This document shows, in pieces, positions 23,797 to 30,270 of a stretch of 37,847 nt of DNA (positions are counted from its first letter, which is position 1; the number at the start of each line of letters is the position of its first letter). The DNA is from an uncultured Oscillospiraceae bacterium (GTDB taxonomy: Bacteria > Bacillota > Clostridia > Oscillospirales > Oscillospiraceae): contig CALXDZ010000116.1 of the NCBI GenBank assembly GCA_944387205.1, forward strand, positions 1-37,847. Direction: 5' to 3'. Made by a program: the position numbers and the translations under genes. The notes under the pieces are model-generated. The model was not told the DNA's origin. It was given only the letters and a program-made list of their open reading frames with translations, and searched no databases.

Positions 23797-24744
23797 TCAG
23801 TCGTCCCAGTCGTCATCAGCGTCGTCGCGGTCATCATCCCAGTCGTCGTCATAGGCGTCATCATAGGCGTCATCAGCGTCGTCGCGGTCGTCATCCCAGT
23901 CATCGTCATAGATGTCATCAGCATCGTCGCGGTCGTCATCCCAGTCGTCATCATAGGCGTCATCATAGGCGTCATCAGCGTCGTCGCGGTCGTCATCCCA
24001 GTCATCGTCATAAATGTCATCAGCATCGTCGCGGTGGTCTACATCCACTTCGGTGACCTTTCCGGTGACGGCGTTGACCTCATATTCATATTCCACGCCA
24101 TCCAGGACAAATTCCACCTCATAATCGCCGTCATCCAGGTCATATTCCTTCTGTACGAACTGCAGATCCGTGCGGTCCAGCTGAGTGGCAAGGATGCTCT
24201 CGGCAGTTTCGGCATTGATATACCCCTTGCTGCCATAAGTGTCGTCATAATTATCATCGTCCAGAGCAATGGTCTGGGAGCCGATGTGCTGCTGCTCTAC
24301 CACGCTGCGGATCTCCCGGGTGAGCTCCTCCAGAAAATCATCGGAGGGATATCTAGAGCCCCGCTCCACCTTGAGGATGATGTTCCGGGCGTGGCCGTCG
24401 ATGGTGGTGTCGAAGTAGCCCGCCTGGTGGATGGAGCTCACCAGCTCATGGACCACTGTGCGGCAGGGCTGCCCGGCATAGTCCCCGGATGCGTCCAGGA
24501 TCTTGCGGCCATCCTCGTTCAGGGCATTGAGACAGACCACATTGCCGTCCTTGTCATATTCCATTTCGATTTCGGGATTGACGCTTAAAAGCAGAGTTCC
24601 CGCAGCATCGGAGACCGTATCCGGAGAATCGGCAGAGGGAGCAGGAGCCGTAGTGCCTGCAGAGCCGCAGGCAGCCAGAGAGGCGGTGAGAAGCACAGCG
24701 GTGAAGGTGAGTCCGAACAGCTTCGTCAGATGATTCTTTTTCAT
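23797..24744 (-). CDS. Lipoprotein with RsgI-like motif, PepSY domain and Asp-rich repeats
   Basis: A 315-residue exported lipoprotein. The signal peptide ends in the lipobox LAAC (C26). Residues 50-145 resemble the extracellular middle domain of RsgI anti-sigma factors: LLLSVNPEIEMEYDKDG with an Asn-Pro pair (N56-P57), then ALNEDGRKILD. Residues 165-240 look like a PepSY domain (INAETAESILATQL, then EFVLDGVEYEYEVNAVTGKV). The rest is a tandem acidic repeat built from DDADDIYDDDWDDDR and DDADDAYDDAYDDDWDDDR units. No cytosolic anti-sigma segment is present. The ATG has AAAAGGAG upstream. It lies downstream of sigI-rsgI, after a promoter-like motif shared with sigI. I infer a SigI-regulated cation- or cationic-peptide-binding surface protein; the ligand is unknown. 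Confidence 0.8.
   Translation of the reverse strand: MKKNHLTKLFGLTFTAVLLTASLAACGSAGTTAPAPSADSPDTVSDAAGTLLLSVNPEIEMEYDKDGNVVCLNALNEDGRKILDASGDYAGQPCRTVVHELVSSIHQAGYFDTTIDGHARNIILKVERGSRYPSDDFLEELTREIRSVVEQQHIGSQTIALDDDNYDDTYGSKGYINAETAESILATQLDRTDLQFVQKEYDLDDGDYEVEFVLDGVEYEYEVNAVTGKVTEVDVDHRDDADDIYDDDWDDDRDDADDAYDDAYDDDWDDDRDDADDIYDDDWDDDRDDADDAYDDAYDDDWDDDRDDADDDWDD
23819..24030 (-). repeat. 102-bp tandem repeat encoding the Asp-rich tail
   Basis: Two full copies of a 102-bp unit (23819-23920 and 23921-24022) and the start of a third (from 24023) encode a 34-residue acidic unit. The copies differ at only a few positions, mostly silent, so they are recent duplications or are kept alike by recombination. 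Length variation between strains is expected. Confidence 0.85.
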
Positions 24745-24802
24745 GAAAGTCTCTCCTTTTCACAAGTTGTTTGGGCTGGGGCCTTGTTTGTTTACACTGG
24801 AA

Positions 24803-24834
24803 GGATACGATAGGGGGTCAGAAAAAACGGGGGC
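24803..24834 (-). promoter_or_regulatory. Candidate SigI promoter of the lipoprotein gene
   Basis: On the minus strand GCCCC is followed, after exactly 20 bases, by CGTATCCT (complement of 24802-24809). The same two boxes at the same spacing precede sigI. A C-rich -35 and a CGWA-type -10 recall the SigI promoters described in Bacillus and Clostridium, as I remember them. An A/T-tract lies just upstream. Confidence 0.6.
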
Positions 24835-24859
24835 GGCGAAAAAATTTTTTTCTTTTTGG

Positions 24860-25738
24860 TCAATCATCCTCTCCATCATCGTCATGGCCGTCATTGCTGT
24901 TCCAATCATCCTGGTCATCGTCATCATCGTGACCATCATCGTCTCGGTCATCATCGTCGTCTCGGTCATCAGTCTGCGTGTTGGTTTCCTGCCGCCCGGG
25001 TTCGGAAACAGTGCCGGGAACCAAAACAGATGGATCTTCCGGGACCTGTTCGTTGTCCCGGCCGTCGTCCTGATCGTCTTCATCATCGTCGTCATTGCCA
25101 TCATCGTTCTGATTCTGATCCTCCGTGCCGGAGGGAACCACGGGGATCACCACCTGGGACTGTTCGGAGGGAGGCGCTGCAGGCCGGGGGCCTATGGAGA
25201 TGACCACCGTGTCACCATAGCGGTCCTGCAGCTGCTGCCGGACCAGCTGCTCCTCCTGCTGTTGCCAGTCGTCATCCTGACTGCTGACGGAGATGGAAAT
25301 GGTATCGCCATCGGAGAGATAGCCCAGAGCAATGGCACGCTCCACCAGCTCCTCCACAGCGGTATCCCGGCTTTTGCCCCGGTAATCATAGCCGTCTACC
25401 AGCTGCCGGCCATCTTCATTGATTCCCTCCAGGCCCACCACCCGCTCTGAGCGGCTGATAGACAGCTCCACATCGGGGTTGATCTGAATGCGGAGCACGC
25501 CGTAGGTCAAATAGTGAAAACGGTAGCCCCCCAGAAGCACCAGGCAGATGCAGGCGGCTGCGGCCAAGGGAGCCAGACGTCGCAGGGGCCGGCGAAGGGG
25601 CTGAGGCTGCCGCAGGGGCATGACCTGTTCCACCCGCTGCCCCACCTGATAGTGGAAATTGACCACCTTATAAAAGCGTCCTTCCTGGTCCAGAACCACT
25701 GCATAGGCAGGGTGGACCTCCATCACCAGATAGCTCAC
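24860..25738 (-). CDS. rsgI: RsgI-type transmembrane anti-sigma factor with Asp-rich ectodomain
   Basis: A 292-residue single-pass membrane protein that should hold SigI inactive. Residues 1-52 are the cytosolic anti-sigma domain (MEVHPAYAVVLDQEGRFYKV), 55-72 the membrane helix, and 80-170 the RsgI middle domain outside the membrane, with IQINPDVELSIS carrying an Asn-Pro pair (N87-P88); family work describes self-cleavage at such a site. From about 185 the chain is Pro/Gln linker and then runs of aspartate (DDDDEDDQDD, DDRDDDDDRDDD) to the end. In cellulolytic clostridia this position carries carbohydrate-binding modules instead. The GTG start overlaps the sigI stop by four bases, behind GGGAGGGAGG. 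Confidence 0.9.
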   Translation of the reverse strand: MSYLVMEVHPAYAVVLDQEGRFYKVVNFHYQVGQRVEQVMPLRQPQPLRRPLRRLAPLAAAACICLVLLGGYRFHYLTYGVLRIQINPDVELSISRSERVVGLEGINEDGRQLVDGYDYRGKSRDTAVEELVERAIALGYLSDGDTISISVSSQDDDWQQQEEQLVRQQLQDRYGDTVVISIGPRPAAPPSEQSQVVIPVVPSGTEDQNQNDDGNDDDDEDDQDDGRDNEQVPEDPSVLVPGTVSEPGRQETNTQTDDRDDDDDRDDDGHDDDDDQDDWNSNDGHDDDGEDD

Positions 25739-26472
25739 ATCCTCCCTCCCTTCTCGCCGGAAGTCATTTGGCGCAGATGCTCCCGAATGATCTCATAGCC
25801 ATTGGTAAAAGCCAGCAAAATCGCAGCCAGATAGTTCCGGTGGCGTTCCATGGTCTTTCGGTCTGTTCCGGAGCCCAGCGCCAGCTCACTGACCGGAAGA
25901 CGCCCGCTGCGGACAAACCGTTCCAACAGATGAGGATTGGCCCGGGCATGGGCCAGCACCCGGTGGCAGGCTGCCAGAGTGCGGGACTGCCGGGGGCAGC
26001 TCTCCGCCACATCGGAAAAGGAGATGCCCATGGCAGCCAGCTGCCGGCCGAATTCGGCGATCTCCTTCCGGCTGGCCTCCTGAAGATCCCGGGCCTCTAT
26101 TTCGTCCCGGCTGTCGGGGATGGAGTCCAGGAGCTCCTCTGAGCCCTCCTCTTCCCGAGGGACGTTCAGAGAGAGCTGGCCGCTGTGCCGACTTTCCCGG
26201 CGGTAGTGGTCCACCAGGCGGTTGCGGATGGCTCTGGCGGCATAGGACAGGAAGGCACCGCGGCCCCGCTCATAGCCCAGAATGGCTTCATAAAAGGCCG
26301 CCATGGCGATGCTCAGCTCATCCTCGGGCGGGCCTCCGTGCGTGGGGGCTGCCGACTTGAGGACTTCGCTTCGGATAAATCCCATATACTGCCGGATCAG
26401 CCCGTCTGCGGCCTCCGGATCTGCTTTTGCCTGATAGACCTGAGAGACGATCTCGTGTTGAGTGCGCACCAT
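25735..26472 (-). CDS. sigI: RNA polymerase sigma factor SigI
   Basis: A 245-residue SigI-family alternative sigma factor. The sigma-2 region includes YMGFIRSEVLKSA, ELSIAMAAFYEAILGYERGRGAFLSYAARAIRNRLVDHYRRE, in which the last part is the -10 recognition helix. The unusual C-terminal SigI domain (about 150-240) has SELALGSGTDRKTMERHRNYLAAILLA, the family's DNA-reading segment. It is directly coupled to rsgI, its expected membrane-bound inhibitor. SigI factors respond to heat, envelope stress or external polysaccharides in different species. The ATG has GGGAGG seven bases upstream. A promoter-like motif shared with the lipoprotein gene (26501-26533) suggests autoregulation. Confidence 0.93.
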   Translation of the reverse strand: MVRTQHEIVSQVYQAKADPEAADGLIRQYMGFIRSEVLKSAAPTHGGPPEDELSIAMAAFYEAILGYERGRGAFLSYAARAIRNRLVDHYRRESRHSGQLSLNVPREEEGSEELLDSIPDSRDEIEARDLQEASRKEIAEFGRQLAAMGISFSDVAESCPRQSRTLAACHRVLAHARANPHLLERFVRSGRLPVSELALGSGTDRKTMERHRNYLAAILLAFTNGYEIIREHLRQMTSGEKGGRM

Positions 26473-26501
26473 CTCCAGTCCCTCCCTTTTGCTTATCCAT
26501 A

Positions 26502-26533
26502 GGATACGAAAGATAAAAACCGATTTTCGGGGC
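26502..26533 (-). promoter_or_regulatory. Candidate autoregulatory SigI promoter of sigI-rsgI
   Basis: On the minus strand GCCCC (complement of 26529-26533) is followed after 20 bases by CGTATCCT (complement of 26501-26508), identical in both boxes and spacing to the motif before the lipoprotein gene. The sigI ATG is about 30 bases further on. Confidence 0.6.
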
Positions 26534-26656
26534 CTTTATTTGAAATGGGAAAAATTTCCCTGCTTGCAGGTCATCATACGCGACGGGAGGAGCAAAGCGC
26601 AATCAAATCAATGTAAAGTATTGGATAAATATGGGTAAAAGCACAAAAATGCCGCA

Positions 26657-26685
26657 TTGACGAAAGAAAAGAAGAAAATTATACT
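26657..26685 (+). promoter_or_regulatory. Promoter of the HAD-like gene
   Basis: TTGACG (26657-26662), a 17-base spacer and TATACT (26680-26685) form a near-consensus sigma-A promoter; the ribosome site AAAGGAGG begins about 10 bases after the -10. Confidence 0.8.
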
Positions 26686-26712
26686 GTAAAAAAGACAAAG
26701 GAGGCGTGTGGT

Positions 26713-27168
26713 ATGCGCTTGCAGGGTGCGGTATTTGACGGGACAGAGCTGCTGACCGACGGGGCGGGAGCGTGGAAGAGCGGCGTGGAGGAGGCGCTGA
26801 CCCTTTTGAAGATCGAGGGGGTCTGGATGTATCTGGTGACGGAGCTGGAGCGGCATCAGGCGGAGGAGCTGCTGGCCAAGGGCCCGCTGGGGCAGTATCT
26901 GCGGGGCGTGGTCTCTGCCCGGGAGACGGGAACGGACTCCGCGGACCCGGCCCTCTACAACAAGGCCATCCGCCGCCTGCGGACGGTGCGGGACACCGCG
27001 GTGGTGTTCACCGGCCGGATGGAGACCCTGCGCCGCCTCAAGGAGGCAGGGTTACAGACAGTGGCGGTGACCGGAGAGATGACCGACGCCGACGCCCGGG
27101 AGGCTCAGGACCTGGCAAATCAGTGTGTGAGGGATCTGACGGAGTTTACCCGCCGCCAGGAAAAGTAA
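26713..27168 (+). CDS. Degenerate HAD-superfamily-like protein, 151 aa
   Basis: A small protein resembling a HAD phosphatase reduced to a core. The start (GAVFDGTELLTDG) looks like motif I, but active enzymes have FDxDGT with two aspartates; here two residues including the second aspartate position are absent. Later VVFTGRMETLRRLKEAGLQ resembles the middle of a HAD core, and no clear motif III or IV aspartates follow in the usual GDxxxD form. It is therefore likely to be catalytically inactive or to act as a binding protein. AAAGGAGG precedes the ATG by nine bases, and it has its own promoter and terminator. The family assignment is tentative. Confidence 0.6.
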   Translation: MRLQGAVFDGTELLTDGAGAWKSGVEEALTLLKIEGVWMYLVTELERHQAEELLAKGPLGQYLRGVVSARETGTDSADPALYNKAIRRLRTVRDTAVVFTGRMETLRRLKEAGLQTVAVTGEMTDADAREAQDLANQCVRDLTEFTRRQEK

Positions 27169-27170
27169 AA

Positions 27171-27206
27171 AAAGAGGACGGCGCAGAGCTCTGCGCCGTC
27201 CTCTTT
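27171..27206. terminator. Bidirectional terminator
   Basis: A perfect 36-bp palindrome with arms AAAGAGGACGGCGCAGAG (27171-27188) and its complement (27189-27206) folds with a tight AGCT turn and has A/T-tracts on both sides. It ends both the HAD-like gene and the convergent permease gene. Confidence 0.88.
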
Positions 27207-27221
27207 GCGTTGTGAAAAAGG

Positions 27222-28565
27222 TCATTTGGTCTCCTTGGACTTGGGCAGCACCACATTCAGCAGCACTGCTACCAGAGTGGCCAGCACCACCGGGGACTTG
27301 CCGAATACAGTGGTGACCCAGGCGGGGAAGGTGGCCAGGGCTGCCGAGGCCTGGGAGATGCCCATGCCCAGGGCTGCTGCCAGACCCACGATGGAGGTAT
27401 TGCGGTAGTCCATCTGCTCAGAGGTCACCAGCTTCATGCCCGTCATGGCGATGCTGGCGAATACCGACACGGTGGCGCCGCCCAGCACGCAGTAGGGGAT
27501 GGTGGTCAAAAGGGCAGAGAACTTGGGCACCAGGCCCGCTACGCCCAAAATCACCGCCGCCAGACCCAGCACGCAGCGGTTGACCACCTTGGTAGTGGTG
27601 ACGATGCCCACGTTCTGGCTGTAGGTGGCGGTGGGCAGGCCGCCCAGGAAGGAGCCCAGCATGTTGCTCAGACCGTAGCCCACGATGCCGTTTTGCAGCT
27701 CCCGGTCTGTGGGCTCCCGGTCCAGGCCTCCAATAGTGGTGGCAGAGTAGTCGCCGATGGCCTGGATGGAGTTGATGGCAAAGAGCAGGCCGATGGCCAC
27801 GCAGGCGGAGGGCTCAAAGGAGATGCCGAAGTGCATCAGCCCGGGCAGCTGGAACACGGTGGCCTCACTCACGCTGTCGAACCGGATCATACCGAAGCAC
27901 CCCGCCAGAGCATAGCCTGCCACCACGCCGATGAGGATGGAGGAGAGCTTCCAAATGCCTTTGCCGTAGTGATTCAAAACAGTCACCACCACCAGGGTGA
28001 AGATGGCAACCAGCCAGTTCTGCCAGGAGCCGTAGTCGGCGCTGCCGGTGCCGCCAGCCATGTAGTTGATGGCGGTGGGATACAGGGAAAGGCCGATGGT
28101 AAAGACCACGGTGCCGGTGATAAGGGGCGGGAAGAACACCCGGATCTTCCGCACCAAAAGCCCCATGACCACCGCCACCAGGCCGCCCACCAGCTGGGCT
28201 CCTAAGATAGTGGCCACACCGTAGTCCGCGGCAATGGCCTGCATGCTGGGGACATAGGCAAAGCTGACGCCCATGATGACGGGCAGGCCCGCGCCGATGC
28301 CCAGCTTCCAGTTTCTCCCGATGGGGAAGAGCTGGATCAGGGTGGACAAAGCGGCCACCACCAGGGCCGACTGGATCAAGATCACCTGGTCTGCCGTGTC
28401 CAGCCCGGCACCGCCGTTGGCCGCGCCGGAGACGATGATGGCGGGGGTCACGCACCCCACGATCATGGCCACCACGTGCTGCACCGCCAAGGGCAGTGCC
28501 TGCTTGAGACTGGGGACTCCCGTCAGCTCGAAGATGCTCCCCTTGGGCTTTCCTGCTTCGGACAT
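27222..28565 (-). CDS. NCS2-family nucleobase permease (xanthine/uracil type)
   Basis: A 447-residue membrane carrier of the nucleobase:cation symporter-2 family, importing uracil, xanthine or uric acid with protons or sodium. About 12-14 hydrophobic segments are seen. Typical pieces are QALPLAVQHVVAMIVGCVTP near the N-terminus, the SIQAIGDYSATT segment with the substrate-binding acidic residue region, and GGLPTATYSQNVGIVTTTKV, the family QNxG motif. The overall pattern is closer to xanthine/urate permeases than to UraA, but I am not sure of the substrate. The ATG at 28565 has GGAGG eight bases upstream; an in-frame TTG two codons earlier is rejected. It is monocistronic with a good promoter and no recognisable purine riboswitch in the short leader. 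Confidence 0.92.
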   Translation of the reverse strand: MSEAGKPKGSIFELTGVPSLKQALPLAVQHVVAMIVGCVTPAIIVSGAANGGAGLDTADQVILIQSALVVAALSTLIQLFPIGRNWKLGIGAGLPVIMGVSFAYVPSMQAIAADYGVATILGAQLVGGLVAVVMGLLVRKIRVFFPPLITGTVVFTIGLSLYPTAINYMAGGTGSADYGSWQNWLVAIFTLVVVTVLNHYGKGIWKLSSILIGVVAGYALAGCFGMIRFDSVSEATVFQLPGLMHFGISFEPSACVAIGLLFAINSIQAIGDYSATTIGGLDREPTDRELQNGIVGYGLSNMLGSFLGGLPTATYSQNVGIVTTTKVVNRCVLGLAAVILGVAGLVPKFSALLTTIPYCVLGGATVSVFASIAMTGMKLVTSEQMDYRNTSIVGLAAALGMGISQASAALATFPAWVTTVFGKSPVVLATLVAVLLNVVLPKSKETK

Positions 28566-28612
28566 GGACAAGACCTCCTCTGGTGTTCCTACCCGGAAAA
28601 AACGATATGTTT

Positions 28613-28641
28613 ATTATATCAGACAGGATGTACAAAAACAA
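28613..28641 (-). promoter_or_regulatory. Permease promoter
   Basis: On the minus strand TTGTTT (complement of 28636-28641), a 17-base spacer and TATAAT (complement of 28613-28618) lie about 45 bases before the permease start. Confidence 0.75.
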
Positions 28642-28784
28642 CGAAAAGAGCCAAAATGTTTTTGTTGACAATACAAAAAATTTTAGGCACGATTTAGGCA
28701 AGATGCCGCAAATCACCCAGACGAGGACCAAAAGGATGCATTTTCGAAAACAAAAAATGAAATGGAAATATATGTAAAAATATG

Positions 28785-28813
28785 TTGACACTGGGACAAA
28801 ATGGAAATATAAT
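28785..28813 (+). promoter_or_regulatory. Perfect consensus sigma-A promoter
   Basis: TTGACA (28785-28790), exactly 17 bases, then TATAAT (28808-28813). It drives the AT-rich secreted-protein gene, leaving a leader of roughly 100 bases that contains a tiny ATG-GAG-AGC-TGA reading frame at 28843. Confidence 0.88.
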
Positions 28814-28917
28814 GATGGCAAAGTTTAAAAGGATGTGAGACCAATGGAGAGCTGAATTTTCACAGATAGGAGATAAGAGATACTTTCGGTGATAATAAGG
28901 AAGGGTAGGTCTCTATT

Positions 28918-29619
28918 ATGAAAAAAATTGTAAGTGCCCTTTTAGCTATTGTGATGAGTCTCAGTCTTTGCACCTCCACGCTTGCTTTGAACAGTGAGAT
29001 GCAGGAGGTTTTGGAGGAGCGGGTAGAAACTGAAATTGTGCGAGAAAAAGAAGCCATTTTTGATCTGGTTTATGCACAGCTTGAAGCGCAGGATGCAGAA
29101 AGCATGATGCCGATTTACGAAGCAATTCTGGGTCCACAGATTGAGGCAAATGTCCGTCAGGAATACGGGATGCTTGCTCAAACAGAAGAGCAATATATTT
29201 TTGAAGAGGGTGGAATCCTAAAATATGAGACGTTGGGGGCTTATGTGCTACAAACCTATATGACTCCTGAGAAGTTTGATGACTACCTCGTGGGTCAACT
29301 GAATCCGTTTGGAGAGATTACGATGGGTTTGATTTGGGAAGGACTCAGCAGAGCAGCAGGACTTGCCTCCACATATTTGAAAACTATTGTGGGGGCATGG
29401 GGATATGCGTATGATTTATTAGCAGCAGTAAATATGATAATTAGTTACTATGCTATACAAGAGGTGGAGGCAAACGGCAGTTACGGAGTAACCGTGGCGG
29501 TGCAGTCGGGAGCGGACCGGAGCAGCGTTCTGATCCCGTGGGAAAATCCTTTTAGAGCTGTAGTTCCTCCTGTTGCGTCTAATGTTGATTCAGTGGATTT
29601 TAAGGAACACGATATTTAG
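28918..29619 (+). CDS. Orphan secreted protein, 233 aa
   Basis: I recognise no family. Residues 1-23 are a clear signal peptide (KKIVSALLAIVMSLSLCTST, cleavage near LALNS), without a lipobox, so the protein is released or wall-associated. Residues 25-110 are a Glu/Gln-rich helical region; 130-180 contains hydrophobic glycine-bearing helices (MGLIWEGLSRAAGLAS, then GAWGYAYDLLAAVNMI) that could insert in membranes. The C-terminus (IPWENPFRAVVPP onward) looks extended. No cysteines remain in the predicted mature part. The gene is distinctly AT-rich compared with both neighbours, which suggests recent transfer. The ribosome site is modest (AAGGAAGG, about 13 bases away), but the promoter is a perfect consensus. 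Confidence 0.8.
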   Translation: MKKIVSALLAIVMSLSLCTSTLALNSEMQEVLEERVETEIVREKEAIFDLVYAQLEAQDAESMMPIYEAILGPQIEANVRQEYGMLAQTEEQYIFEEGGILKYETLGAYVLQTYMTPEKFDDYLVGQLNPFGEITMGLIWEGLSRAAGLASTYLKTIVGAWGYAYDLLAAVNMIISYYAIQEVEANGSYGVTVAVQSGADRSSVLIPWENPFRAVVPPVASNVDSVDFKEHDI

Positions 29620-29629
29620 TAACAAGGTG

Positions 29630-29643
29630 CTAGTATATACTAG
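29630..29643. repeat. 14-bp perfect palindrome
   Basis: CTAGTATATACTAG lies between the orphan secreted gene and the small membrane-protein gene. It is not followed by a T-tract, so it is more likely an operator than a terminator. Confidence 0.4.
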
Positions 29644-29705
29644 TGGTATTGTAGGGGAATATCTATAAAAGGCTTCTACGGTCTCTGGGAAAGGAGGCAA
29701 GGGCC

Positions 29706-30149
29706 ATGCAGGAGAGGAAAAAGCGGCGGATCCGGGCCGGGGTGCTGGCGCTGGACCTGGCGTCCCTGGGGTGCTTTGGATGGACGGTGATCCAGGGCGA
29801 AGCGCTCTTGGATACGGTGGGTTCCTGGACCATGGTGTGGGCCCTGGTGCTGCCTGGGGCGGTGATCTTTGCCGCCGCCATACTGGGCCTTGCGGCGGAG
29901 AACAGGGACGGCGTGTGGGCGGAGGCATTTCCCAAGCTTCCCCGGTCCTGGAACAAGTGGTTCACGATTTGTGAGCTGGCGGCGCTGGCCCTCCTGCTGG
30001 CTTTGATCGTGACTGCCTCCAAGAGGAGCTGGTGGCCGACTCCCTGGATGTTTCTGGCGATACCGGAGTTTGATGTGGTGGCGCGGATGATCCGCCGCGG
30101 CGCAGGCTTCTGGTTCCACCGGAAAAACCAGCCGCTTGAAAAATCATAG
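29706..30149 (+). CDS. Small membrane protein, three helices
   Basis: A 147-residue protein of unknown family. It has a basic N-terminus (QERKKRRIRAG), then membrane helices at about 11-29, 40-63 and 87-106, followed by an aromatic, tryptophan-rich and basic C-terminal segment (KRSWWPTPWMFLAIPEFD). AAAGGAGG is eight bases before the ATG. It is GC-rich like the core, and ends at its own strong terminator. A function cannot be given. The position after an AT-rich secreted gene is probably chance, since base composition changes sharply between them. Confidence 0.7.
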   Translation: MQERKKRRIRAGVLALDLASLGCFGWTVIQGEALLDTVGSWTMVWALVLPGAVIFAAAILGLAAENRDGVWAEAFPKLPRSWNKWFTICELAALALLLALIVTASKRSWWPTPWMFLAIPEFDVVARMIRRGAGFWFHRKNQPLEKS

Positions 30150-30153
30150 CATG

Positions 30154-30185
30154 GGACGCCCGGAGTTTCTTCGGGCGTCCTTTTT
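30154..30185 (+). terminator. Terminator after the small membrane-protein gene
   Basis: GGACGCCCGGA (30154-30164) pairs with TTCGGGCGTCC (30170-30180), one wobble, followed by TTTTTG. Confidence 0.85.
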
Positions 30186-30206
30186 GCGTGGAAAAAGGAC
30201 GGGGAC

Positions 30207-30235
30207 TTGAGGTGACGGCAGGAATGTGGTATGGT
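30207..30235 (+). promoter_or_regulatory. Promoter of the LRR-VWA-MoxR operon
   Basis: TTGAGG (30207-30212), a 17-base spacer and TATGGT (30230-30235) lie before the GTG at 30271, whose ribosome site is AAGGAGG at 30256-30262. Confidence 0.6.
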
Positions 30236-30270
30236 ACAGGGGCGAGAAACGGGACAAGGAGGCGTCAGTT

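Noticed and set aside
23819-24030. Regular repeats as a possible CRISPR array
   Set aside because: The repeats are contiguous, coding, in frame and without unique spacers; no cas genes are seen.
23746-24588. A hydrophobic Val/Ile-rich frame that looks like a membrane protein
   Set aside because: Aspartate codons GAC and GAT read on the other strand give GTC and ATC, so the Asp-rich tail automatically makes a Val/Ile frame. It carries the terminator region and has no ribosome site.
24743-25450. A second hydrophobic plus-strand frame opposite rsgI
   Set aside because: Same artefact of Asp-rich sequence in rsgI.
28566-28640. A purine or other riboswitch in the permease leader
   Set aside because: The leader after the promoter is only about 45 bases and shows no aptamer-like helices.
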